64,000 bases of DNA. Origin: an uncultured Christensenellaceae bacterium. Lineage in GTDB: Bacteria > Bacillota > Clostridia > Christensenellales > Pumilibacteraceae. The stretch covers positions 1 to 64,000 of the forward strand of contig CAJUPB010000012.1 of NCBI GenBank assembly GCA_910588155.1, written 5' to 3'. A program made the position numbers and the translations under genes. Under the pieces are notes generated by a model, which did not search any database, was not told where the DNA came from, and worked only from the letters and a program-made list of their open reading frames with translations. Below, piece after piece: positions 36,803-43,285 of this stretch. Positions within the stretch are counted from its first letter, which is position 1; each line of letters opens with the position of its first letter.

Positions 36803-37384
36803 ATGAAAAGCAAAGTCAACGCAAGAAAGTATGCGACGGTAAAAATTATTTTTGTTTTGTCGCTTGCGATATTTTTATCGTTTTCGTCGATATTTATGTT
36901 CGGGTGCGAACATACTAATACCGACGAAGGGTATAAACTCATCCGCATACACGTCCGCGCAAACAGCAATTCGGAGAGCGACCAAGCCGTCAAACTGAAA
37001 GTCCGAGACGCTTTGAACGACTTGATAGTCGAAAAGATAGACGAGGGCGACAGTTTCGACACGGCATATCGCAAACTCGACGATATGCGCGACGACTTGC
37101 GGCGTGCGGGCGACTCCGTTTTGAAAAAAAACGGTTTTACTTATAAGTGCCGCGTGCGCCTGAACAACGAATATTTCCCGACAAGAACCTATGAAGGGGT
37201 TGTCGTGGAAAGCGGTTACTACGACGCGCTGATTGTGGAGCTGGGCGAAGGCAAGGGCGACAATTGGTGGTGCGTGGTCTATCCGCCGCTGTGCTACGTT
37301 TCCGACGGCGGAGAGGGCGGAGTGCATTATAAGTCGCTTGTAATGGAGTTGTGGAAAAAGTTCGTGAGTACCTTTCGTAAATAA
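36803..37384 (+). CDS. spoIIR: Stage II sporulation protein R
   Basis: The protein has 193 residues. SpoIIR is secreted from the forespore and activates the SpoIIGA protease that releases sigma-E in the mother cell. The family signature begins at KLIRIHVRANSNSESDQAVKLKVRDAL, and the aromatic segment DNWWCVVYPPLCYV is typical. An N-terminal hydrophobic segment (about 13-33) exports it. GGAGG lies 10 bases before the ATG. sleB and ypeB follow within a few bases. Confidence 0.93.
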   Translation: MKSKVNARKYATVKIIFVLSLAIFLSFSSIFMFGCEHTNTDEGYKLIRIHVRANSNSESDQAVKLKVRDALNDLIVEKIDEGDSFDTAYRKLDDMRDDLRRAGDSVLKKNGFTYKCRVRLNNEYFPTRTYEGVVVESGYYDALIVELGEGKGDNWWCVVYPPLCYVSDGGEGGVHYKSLVMELWKKFVSTFRK

Positions 37385-37401
37385 CGGGAGGTATTTTTAT
37401 T

Positions 37402-38088
37402 TTGAAAAAGAGAGTAACGGCAATCGCTCTGTCGGTTTGTCTTTGCTTTTTCGCTCTTGCCGCGGCGGGCATCACGAGCGCGGAAGCGAAAAACATAATC
37501 AAGGGCGACACGAAACAGAACATAACCGCAGTGCAGACGCGGCTTAAAGAGCTGGGATATTATAAGATTAAAGTGGACGGAATTTGGGGAAGCAAGACGC
37601 TTGCCGCCGTCAAGAATTTCCAGCGCGACTACGGTTTGACCGTGGACGGCATAGTGGGCAAGAACACCGAGAAAGCGTTGAAAATAACGTTGTCCGGCGG
37701 CTCTTCGTCGTCTACGTCGTCAGGCAATATAAGTTCGTCGAATTTGAATCTTTTGGCGAGGTGCGTGTATGCGGAGGCCAGGGGAGAGCCCTATACGGGT
37801 CAAGTCGCCGTTGCCGCCGTTGTGCTTAACCGCGTTCGCAGTTCGAAGTTCCCCAACAGTATATCGGGCGTCATATATCAGCCTTTGGCTTTCACCGCCG
37901 TTGCGGACGGGCAAATAAACCTGACCCCGAACGACACCGCATATAAGGCCGCGAAAGACGCTTTAAACGGCTGGGACCCCACAAACGGCTGTTTATACTA
38001 CTACAACCCGGCAACCGCCACAAGCAAGTGGATATGGTCTTTGAAAGTTGAGTTGAAGATAGGCAAGCACCATTTTGCCAGAGGCTGA
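37402..38088 (+). CDS. sleB: Spore cortex-lytic enzyme SleB
   Basis: The protein has 228 residues. A signal peptide ends near SAEA. A PG_binding_1 domain follows (VQTRLKELGYYKIKVDGIWG). After a Ser-rich linker comes the hydrolase domain, with the catalytic Glu in YAEARGEPYTGQVAVAAVVLNRV. SleB breaks cortex peptidoglycan at germination and is held inactive with YpeB. The start is TTG after GGGAGG. Only 17 bases separate it from spoIIR, and ypeB starts 33 bases after it. Confidence 0.92.
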   Translation: MKKRVTAIALSVCLCFFALAAAGITSAEAKNIIKGDTKQNITAVQTRLKELGYYKIKVDGIWGSKTLAAVKNFQRDYGLTVDGIVGKNTEKALKITLSGGSSSSTSSGNISSSNLNLLARCVYAEARGEPYTGQVAVAAVVLNRVRSSKFPNSISGVIYQPLAFTAVADGQINLTPNDTAYKAAKDALNGWDPTNGCLYYYNPATATSKWIWSLKVELKIGKHHFARG

Positions 38089-38121
38089 AACTCGGTTAAT
38101 TTGATTTTAAGGAGCAGGAAT

Positions 38122-39462
38122 ATGAGAGATTACGACTCTTACAGTGTCGCCGCAACCGAAAGCATAGTTCGGAAAAAGAGCGGTGCAAGAATGATTTATA
38201 TAGGAATCATAGTCGGGCTTGCTGTGATGCTTGCCGCTATGACCGCGGCATTTGTCGCAAGAGATTTCGGAAAAAACAGCGCCGAAGCCAGATTGAACGA
38301 CTACTATTTCGAATCGGTCAGCGAGCTGTCCGACAGCGTGGACGAGGTTGTGCTTAACCTGTCCAAACTTTCGCTGAATATGAGCAGAGCCACAACGAGC
38401 GAGACACTGAACGAGCTTTCCACTTATGCTTCGGAAGGCGCGAGCGCGCTTTCCCGTCTTCCGATAGACGGCGAGAGAACTTATCCCGCGATGAAACTTT
38501 TGAACCAAATAGTGGACTTTGCGGCGGCTTATAACAGCGCCGTCGGACGCGGATACGATACGGACGGATACGTCAAGAGCGCGGCGAAGTTCAGACGCGC
38601 GGCGGAAACGTTGCAGCAGAGAGTGGACGAAATGGAAGAGATTTCGAGAAGAAACGGCAGAATCACAAGCGACTTTTTCTCGCCTTCGAATATGGCGGTC
38701 GGCGACGACAGACAGGAGGTCACGCCCGATTATCCCGAAATGATTTACGACGGTCCGTTTTCCGACGGCAAACTGCCGACTTCTTTCAAGAGCTTGGAGA
38801 ATATGGAGGAAGTGACCGAAGAGGAAGCGCTGTATCGTTTCGGACAGTTGCTGAATGTGAGCGGAGCAAAAATAATCGGTCACAGCAGCGAACCAGACGC
38901 CTACGAGATTGAGGCGGGCGACGCCTACGGCTCTGTGTCCGTCAAAGGCGGTATGTTTCTGTCGCTGTCCATCGCAGACAGAACGGGCGACGAAGTGAAT
39001 CTGGACGAAGAAGACGCGTATATCCACGCAGAGGAATATGCCGCAAAACTCGGTTACGGCGATTTAACCCCCGTCTGGTATCTCAAAAGCGGCAGCGTCG
39101 CATATATCAATATGACGCCTACTGTCGGGGACACGATTTTGTATACCGACCTCGTCAAGGTGAAAATATCGCTTACGGACGGCACGCTGCTGGGGCTGGA
39201 AGCGACGGGATATTGCCGCAACCACATTGAAAGAGACATTTCCGCAGTCATAAGCGAGAGAACCGCGGCAGAACTTTCGGGTATCGATTACGACTCCGTG
39301 CGCCTTTGCGTCATTCCCGACAAGGAGACGGAAGCGGTGTGCTACGAAGTTCACGGAACATTCGACGAAATGGAATTTTACGTGTATGTCGACGCAGTTA
39401 CGGGAGAGAGAGTCAAGGCTCTGAAAGTTGTGAACAGCTACGGCGGCAGACTCACCGCTTGA
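38122..39462 (+). CDS. ypeB: Germination protein YpeB
   Basis: The protein has 446 residues from the ATG after AAGGAG; a TTG at 38101 is in frame but has no site. A membrane helix at about 24-46 is followed by an extracytoplasmic helical region and PepSY-type domains near the C-terminus (GGMFLSLSIADR and EMEFYVYVDAVTGERVKAL). In Bacillus YpeB is needed for assembly of SleB in the dormant spore. Gene order supports the same job. Confidence 0.9.
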   Translation: MRDYDSYSVAATESIVRKKSGARMIYIGIIVGLAVMLAAMTAAFVARDFGKNSAEARLNDYYFESVSELSDSVDEVVLNLSKLSLNMSRATTSETLNELSTYASEGASALSRLPIDGERTYPAMKLLNQIVDFAAAYNSAVGRGYDTDGYVKSAAKFRRAAETLQQRVDEMEEISRRNGRITSDFFSPSNMAVGDDRQEVTPDYPEMIYDGPFSDGKLPTSFKSLENMEEVTEEEALYRFGQLLNVSGAKIIGHSSEPDAYEIEAGDAYGSVSVKGGMFLSLSIADRTGDEVNLDEEDAYIHAEEYAAKLGYGDLTPVWYLKSGSVAYINMTPTVGDTILYTDLVKVKISLTDGTLLGLEATGYCRNHIERDISAVISERTAAELSGIDYDSVRLCVIPDKETEAVCYEVHGTFDEMEFYVYVDAVTGERVKALKVVNSYGGRLTA

Positions 39463-39487
39463 CAACGGAGCGGAAGGCGGTTATAAT
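39459..39487 (+). promoter_or_regulatory. Sigma-A promoter of the thioredoxin-reductase-like gene
   Basis: TTGACA at 39459 and TATAAT at 39482 are 17 bases apart. The -35 box overlaps the ypeB stop codon, so this gene has vegetative expression separate from the spore genes. Confidence 0.85.
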
Positions 39488-39520
39488 ATAGATAACGCTT
39501 TTCGAGGAGTGAAAGATTTG

Positions 39521-40414
39521 ATGAAGAATTATGACGCGGTTATCATAGGCGCGGGACCTGCGGGACTTACCGCAGCGATGTATCTTGCGAGAGCCAACAA
39601 AAAGACTGCGATTTTCGAAAAACTGACGGCGGGCGGAAAGCTCGCCGTTACTCCCGTTATCGAGAACTATCCCGGTGCGGAAAGCGAAGACGGCTTTACC
39701 ATTGCCGAAACTATGCGCAGTCAGGCGGAAAAGTGCGGTGCGGAATTTGTTTATGCCGAAATTTCCGCCGTCGATTTCAGGGAACTTACCGTTACCGCAG
39801 GCGGAGAAACCTACGCCGCGTCGGCAATCGTAATCGCAACGGGCGCAAAGAGCGGAAAGCTCGGGCTTTCGGGAGAAAAGGAACTTTCGGGTAACGGCGT
39901 CAGCTATTGCGCGGTGTGCGACGGTGCGCTTTTCAGAGGCAAAGACGTTGTTCTCGCGGGAGCGGGCGACCGTGCGCTTAAAGACCTGAACTATCTTGCG
40001 GGGATTTGCAGAAAGGTGTATTTCGTAACGCCCAACGCGTTTGGCGACAATAAGTGGGACAACGTAGAGATTTTGGAAAAATCCGAAGTCACAAGGCTTG
40101 TCGGCAAGCCGCTGGAAAAAATCGTCGTGTCGGGACTTGGGACGGAACGCGAGATTGAAACGCCCGCTCTTTTCGTGGACGTGGGGATAAAGCCCGACGG
40201 CAGGATATTTGCGGGTGAGCTGGAAACCGACACAAACGGTTTTATTCTGACCGACGAGAATATGAGAACGAGTGTGAAAGGCGTTTTTGCAGCGGGCGAC
40301 GTGCGCTCGAAAACATTGCGTCAGGTCGTGACTGCGGCGGGCGACGGCGCGATTGCGGCAATGAGCGCAATCAAGGAAATGTCGCAAAACCGCAAGGCGG
40401 CGAAAAAAAATTAA
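39521..40414 (+). CDS. Thioredoxin-reductase-like flavoprotein lacking the usual NADPH motif
   Basis: The protein has 297 residues from the ATG 12 bases after GAGGAG. The FAD motif is GAGPAGLTAAMYLARA. The redox pair is C130-A-V-C133-D in the thioredoxin reductase position. The C-terminal FAD motif is VFAAGDVRSKTLRQVVTAAGDGAIAA. The NADPH domain has GAGDRALKDL but no HRRxxxR; the corresponding part reads VTPNAFGDN. Ferredoxin-dependent flavin thioredoxin reductases of Clostridia also lack this motif, so ferredoxin may be the donor here. That is an inference. No thioredoxin gene adjoins it. Confidence 0.85.
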   Translation: MKNYDAVIIGAGPAGLTAAMYLARANKKTAIFEKLTAGGKLAVTPVIENYPGAESEDGFTIAETMRSQAEKCGAEFVYAEISAVDFRELTVTAGGETYAASAIVIATGAKSGKLGLSGEKELSGNGVSYCAVCDGALFRGKDVVLAGAGDRALKDLNYLAGICRKVYFVTPNAFGDNKWDNVEILEKSEVTRLVGKPLEKIVVSGLGTEREIETPALFVDVGIKPDGRIFAGELETDTNGFILTDENMRTSVKGVFAAGDVRSKTLRQVVTAAGDGAIAAMSAIKEMSQNRKAAKKN

Positions 40415-40510
40415 AAAACAACGCAAATATAGGTGCAAAAATCATATTTTTGTGTTATTATATAGTAGCGGTAGATATTACCGACTATTCCTTTAAGGAG
40501 GGGCGATATA

Positions 40511-40570
40511 ATGGAAGACGGACACAGTCCACGAAATGAAAGTGATTGCCCCGCCTTGACGGTTTTTTAA
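40511..40570 (+). CDS. 19-residue leader peptide upstream of corA
   Basis: An ORF of 19 codons (MEDGHSPRNESDCPALTVF) starts 10 bases after AAGGAGG, the best ribosome site nearby. It ends inside a strong hairpin and lies 79 bases before corA. Acidic and Pro-containing N-termini are a feature of Mg-sensing leader peptides such as MgtL in enteric bacteria, which act by ribosome destabilisation. No sequence relationship to those is claimed. It could instead be a chance ORF within an RNA element. Confidence 0.5.
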   Translation: MEDGHSPRNESDCPALTVF

Positions 40571-40628
40571 AACTTCAAGGATTGTTTTTGCGCGGGGCGG
40601 TCTGCTTTAAAGTAGGACGTCCTTTTTT
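40548..40628 (+). promoter_or_regulatory. Structured leader with possible attenuator before corA
   Basis: GCCCCG at 40548-40553 pairs with CGGGGC at 40593-40598, and inside it CCTTGA at 40554-40559 pairs with TCAAGG at 40575-40580. Downstream a weaker hairpin (about 40599-40622) is followed by six T, like a terminator. The first arm lies within the leader ORF, so ribosome position could decide which structures form. Confidence 0.5.
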
Positions 40629-40649
40629 ATGTTTCGCGGATAGTTAGTT

Positions 40650-41594
40650 ATGAAAGACATTTACGTAATGAAAAGCGGCGCAAGGGCGCTTGAACAGGTT
40701 CAGAGCGTGACTTCCGGCTGCTGGATAAACCTCGAAAATCCGTCCGATAAGGAAATCGAAGAAACTTCGGCGGCTACGGGAATTCCCGAAGATATGCTTA
40801 AAGCCGCGCTGGACGAGGAAGAACGCGCGCACATCGAAACCGACGACGGCTGCACTTTGATTCTTGTCGACATACCCGTTATGAGCGGCGACAAAGATTG
40901 GTATGTGTATTCCACTTTGCCGCTTGCTATGGTCTATAACGACTCGTATTTCGTCACGGTCTGCTTGCGCGACACCGCGGTGTTAGGCGATTTCATCGAC
41001 CACCGCGTCAAGAATTTCGATTTGAATAAACGCACACGCTTTGTGTATCAGATTTTGTATGTGAACGCAATAAAGTTTTTGGGTTATCTCAAACAGATTG
41101 ACAAGACGTCTTCGCGCGTTCAACAGCATTTGCACCGCTCTATGAAAAACAAGGAACTTATACAATTGCTTGACCTCGAAAAAGCCCTTGTATATTTTTC
41201 CACGTCTCTGAATTCCAACCAAATAGTTATCGACAGATTGAAAAGCCTTTCCACGCTCAAACATTTCGAGGACGACAACGACATAATCGACGACGTAATA
41301 GTCGAGAACAAACAGGCGATTGAAATGGCGACGATATACCGCGACATTATGGGCGGCACGATGGATGCGTTTGCGTCCGTCATCGGAAACAATCAGAACA
41401 TCGTTATGAAACTCTTGGCGGCGATAACGATTTGTATGACGATACCGACGATTATAGCGTCGTTTTGGGGAATGAACGTCGCCGTGCCTTTCGCAGATTT
41501 GCCGGGGCTGGCGGGATTCTTTATCATTGTCGGCATAACGATTGCCGTGCTTGTCCCCGTCGTTATCATTATGTTCCGAAAACGAATGTTTTAG
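40650..41594 (+). CDS. corA: CorA-family magnesium/divalent cation channel
   Basis: The protein has 314 residues. The large cytoplasmic N-terminal domain is followed by a long helix and two membrane helices near the C-terminus. The family signature GMN is present in FWGMNVAVPF. The basic C-terminus (FRKRMF) fits the ring of charges at the pore mouth. It imports Mg or a related ion. The ATG has only a weak ribosome site, which fits control by the leader upstream. Confidence 0.93.
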   Translation: MKDIYVMKSGARALEQVQSVTSGCWINLENPSDKEIEETSAATGIPEDMLKAALDEEERAHIETDDGCTLILVDIPVMSGDKDWYVYSTLPLAMVYNDSYFVTVCLRDTAVLGDFIDHRVKNFDLNKRTRFVYQILYVNAIKFLGYLKQIDKTSSRVQQHLHRSMKNKELIQLLDLEKALVYFSTSLNSNQIVIDRLKSLSTLKHFEDDNDIIDDVIVENKQAIEMATIYRDIMGGTMDAFASVIGNNQNIVMKLLAAITICMTIPTIIASFWGMNVAVPFADLPGLAGFFIIVGITIAVLVPVVIIMFRKRMF

Positions 41595-41609
41595 CGAGGT
41601 AATATTTTT

Positions 41610-41801
41610 ATGCCATTGATTGAGTTAAAGTGCGCCGAATGCGGATACGAAAGCGAAGAGCTTGTCGCGGCAAACGGCAAATATCCGAAGTGCGAAAAGT
41701 GCGGCGGCAAAATGCAACAGAACTATAACGGGACTCTGAAAGTCAATTCCGTCAAGAAACATAACTGCAACGGCGATTGCAAGCATTGCGGCGGTTGCTG
41801 A
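41610..41801 (+). CDS. FmdB-type zinc-ribbon protein
   Basis: The protein has 63 residues. An N-terminal zinc ribbon with two C-x2-C pairs (CAECG and CEKCG) resembles the FmdB regulatory family. The C-terminus adds a second Cys cluster (CNGDCKHCGGC). Function unknown; it may bind nucleic acid or a metal. It lies 15 bases after corA and 18 before a nitroreductase gene. Confidence 0.75.
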   Translation: MPLIELKCAECGYESEELVAANGKYPKCEKCGGKMQQNYNGTLKVNSVKKHNCNGDCKHCGGC

Positions 41802-41819
41802 TATCAAAAAGGAGTATAT

Positions 41820-42383
41820 ATGAATTCCGTAATCAAGACGATATTGGAAAGACGCAGCACGCGTTCATTCGACACGGCAAAGACGGTGCAGGAAAGCCTT
41901 TTGACCGAGATAGTAAAGGCGGGAGCGTATGCGCCCAGCGCAATGAACAGACAGGCGTGGCACTTTTCCGTTGTGGAAAACAAAGAGTTGCTTTTGAGGC
42001 TGAATGCGGCTGTCAAGGCCTTGGCTTCCGAATCGGAAGAGGAGAGGATAAGGGCGCGCTCGTCGGACGACACATATAATTTTTATTACAGTGCGCCCGC
42101 GCTTATCATTGTGTCTATGTCCGAAAACGCACTGTATCCGAGAGAGGACGCAGGCTGCGCGATGGAAAATATGATGCTTGCCGCGACGTCGCTTTCTCTC
42201 GGTTCTTGCTGGATAAACCAGCTCGGAAACGGCGCAAGCGAAAATGCGGGCGTCAGAGCCGTTCTCGACGAAATGGGCGTTCCGAAACAGAACAGTGTCT
42301 ATGCCGCTCTTGCGGTCGGTTACGCGCTTAAAAGCTCGCCGCTCAAAGACCGCGCCCACGGCATTGTCAATTTCGTAAAATAA
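41820..42383 (+). CDS. Nitroreductase-family flavoprotein
   Basis: The protein has 187 residues. The FMN-binding start is ERRSTRSF, and AYAPSAMNRQAWHF and the C-terminal AVGYAL segments are typical. Such enzymes reduce nitro compounds, quinones or flavins with NAD(P)H. The short length fits the small Clostridial subgroup. GGAG precedes the ATG. A strong terminator follows. Confidence 0.88.
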   Translation: MNSVIKTILERRSTRSFDTAKTVQESLLTEIVKAGAYAPSAMNRQAWHFSVVENKELLLRLNAAVKALASESEEERIRARSSDDTYNFYYSAPALIIVSMSENALYPREDAGCAMENMMLAATSLSLGSCWINQLGNGASENAGVRAVLDEMGVPKQNSVYAALAVGYALKSSPLKDRAHGIVNFVK

Positions 42384-42394
42384 TTTTGAAAACA

Positions 42395-42426
42395 AAAACG
42401 GCGTACCGCAATCGGTACGCCGTTTT
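42395..42426. terminator. Bidirectional terminator between nitroreductase and XRE genes
   Basis: AACGGCGTACCG and CGGTACGCCGTT form a perfect 12-bp stem with a CAAT loop and A/T flanks on both sides. Confidence 0.92.
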
Positions 42427-42639
42427 CTACTTGTCGTTAGTGTCCCGTCCTATCAATTCGTCAAGAGAAATACCGTAGTAATCTGCCATTGAAACGCAAA
42501 AAGAAATACTTGGTTCTACTGTATTGCTTTCCCATCTGCTGATATTTTGCTGTGACGTTTTAATGAGTTTTGCCAAATCGGTTTGACTCAATTTTGCGTT
42601 TTGCCTGTGATATTTAAATTCGTTTCCGTAATTTGCCAT
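42427..42639 (-). CDS. XRE-family HTH repressor
   Basis: The protein has 70 residues from the ATG preceded by AAGGAG; a TTG two codons upstream is in frame. The Cro/C1-type HTH is complete (LSQTDLAKLIKTSQQNISRWESNTVEPSI). It has no other domain. It is divergent from two small Cys-rich genes, and the intergenic region holds three near-identical palindromes, so it most likely represses both directions. Confidence 0.9.
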   Translation of the reverse strand: MANYGNEFKYHRQNAKLSQTDLAKLIKTSQQNISRWESNTVEPSISFCVSMADYYGISLDELIGRDTNDK

Positions 42640-42662
42640 AGTCAACTCCTTAAATTATTGTA

Positions 42663-42676
42663 ACACATAATTGTGT
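42663..42676. promoter_or_regulatory. Operator palindrome 1
   Basis: ACACATAATTGTGT. It abuts an extended -10 (TGT then TACAAT on the minus strand) for the XRE gene, so it should mediate autoregulation. Confidence 0.75.
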
Positions 42677-42682
42677 TTTTGC

Positions 42683-42711
42683 TTGACTTACACATAATTG
42701 TGTGATATTAT
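42683..42711 (+). promoter_or_regulatory. Sigma-A promoter of the Cys-rich gene pair
   Basis: TTGACT at 42683 and TATTAT at 42706 are 17 bases apart. The spacer contains operator palindrome 2. Confidence 0.75.
42690..42703. promoter_or_regulatory. Operator palindrome 2
   Basis: ACACATAATTGTGT, identical to palindrome 1 and 27 bases from it. It sits between the -35 and -10 boxes of the rightward promoter. Confidence 0.8.
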
Positions 42712-42715
42712 TGTT

Positions 42716-42729
42716 ACACAAATTTGTGT
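42716..42729. promoter_or_regulatory. Operator palindrome 3
   Basis: ACACAAATTTGTGT, a perfect palindrome 26 bases from palindrome 2, between the -10 box and the ribosome site. Confidence 0.75.
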
Positions 42730-42743
42730 AAGGAGAGGATAAT

Positions 42744-43016
42744 ATGAATAATCAAACAGATAAGTGTTATAAATGCAGATTTTTTTGCAGGTATTACACG
42801 AGAGGCGTCAAGCAGTTTAACCGAACGAAATTCGGTTGGTGTTATAAACGGTCGGAAGTAAAGGACGCGGGCGACTGTTGCGAAATATATATTTACGAGC
42901 CATTAAAACGGGGGAGCAAAAAGTTGGTGAAAGTGTGTTTGAACGATTTGCTGACCGAAATAAGCGAGGTCAGAAAAGTCATAGAGGCGGAAAGAGATGA
43001 GAGAAAAGAAAATTGA
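42744..43016 (+). CDS. Small Cys-rich protein A, XRE-controlled
   Basis: The protein has 90 residues. The first half has a C-x2-C-x3-C group (CYKCRFFC), then FGWCYKR, and V-K-D-A-G-D-C-C, a likely metal-binding knuckle. The second half is a charged helix that may form a coiled coil (LLTEISEVRKVIEAERDE). GGAGAGG precedes the ATG. It overlaps protein B by 20 bases and shares its Cys pattern, so the pair arose by duplication. Function unknown. Confidence 0.75.
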   Translation: MNNQTDKCYKCRFFCRYYTRGVKQFNRTKFGWCYKRSEVKDAGDCCEIYIYEPLKRGSKKLVKVCLNDLLTEISEVRKVIEAERDERKEN

Positions 43017-43242
43017 AAGTTGCAAAACTTGCAATGCCTGCAAACGCGTATATACGAAAAGTTGGTATAGGTTTTGGGCGGAAAGACATTACTATTGCAA
43101 AAAGCGCGGTAAAATAGTCGACGGCGGCGGCAACTGCGGCAATTGGAAAAAAAGAAGAAACACATATAACTTGTCCGAAGCTCGTTTCGTCAGGGCGGAA
43201 GAGGACGTCAAAGCCATTGCCGAATATCTGAAAGATATATAA
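42997..43242 (+). CDS. Small Cys-rich protein B, paralogue of protein A
   Basis: The protein has 81 residues. CKTCNAC, YYCKKRG and VDGGGNCGNW follow the same order and spacing as in protein A. The C-terminus is again helical (VRAEEDVKAIAEYL). It starts inside protein A in another frame, so translation is coupled. Function unknown. Confidence 0.75.
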   Translation: MREKKIESCKTCNACKRVYTKSWYRFWAERHYYCKKRGKIVDGGGNCGNWKKRRNTYNLSEARFVRAEEDVKAIAEYLKDI

Positions 43243-43269
43243 AAACGGCTCGCCGTTTAAAGCGAGCCG
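43241..43269 (-). terminator. Terminator of the 1679-residue gene
   Basis: CGGCTCGC and GCGAGCCG form an 8-bp stem with an 8-base loop. On the minus strand five T follow, so it ends the leftward transcript. It also bounds the XRE cassette. Confidence 0.8.
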
Positions 43270-43285
43270 CAAAATCCGTTTGCGA

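Noticed and set aside
37135..37523. Minus-strand frame of 128 codons across spoIIR and sleB
   Set aside because: It crosses two well-identified sense genes and has no features of its own.
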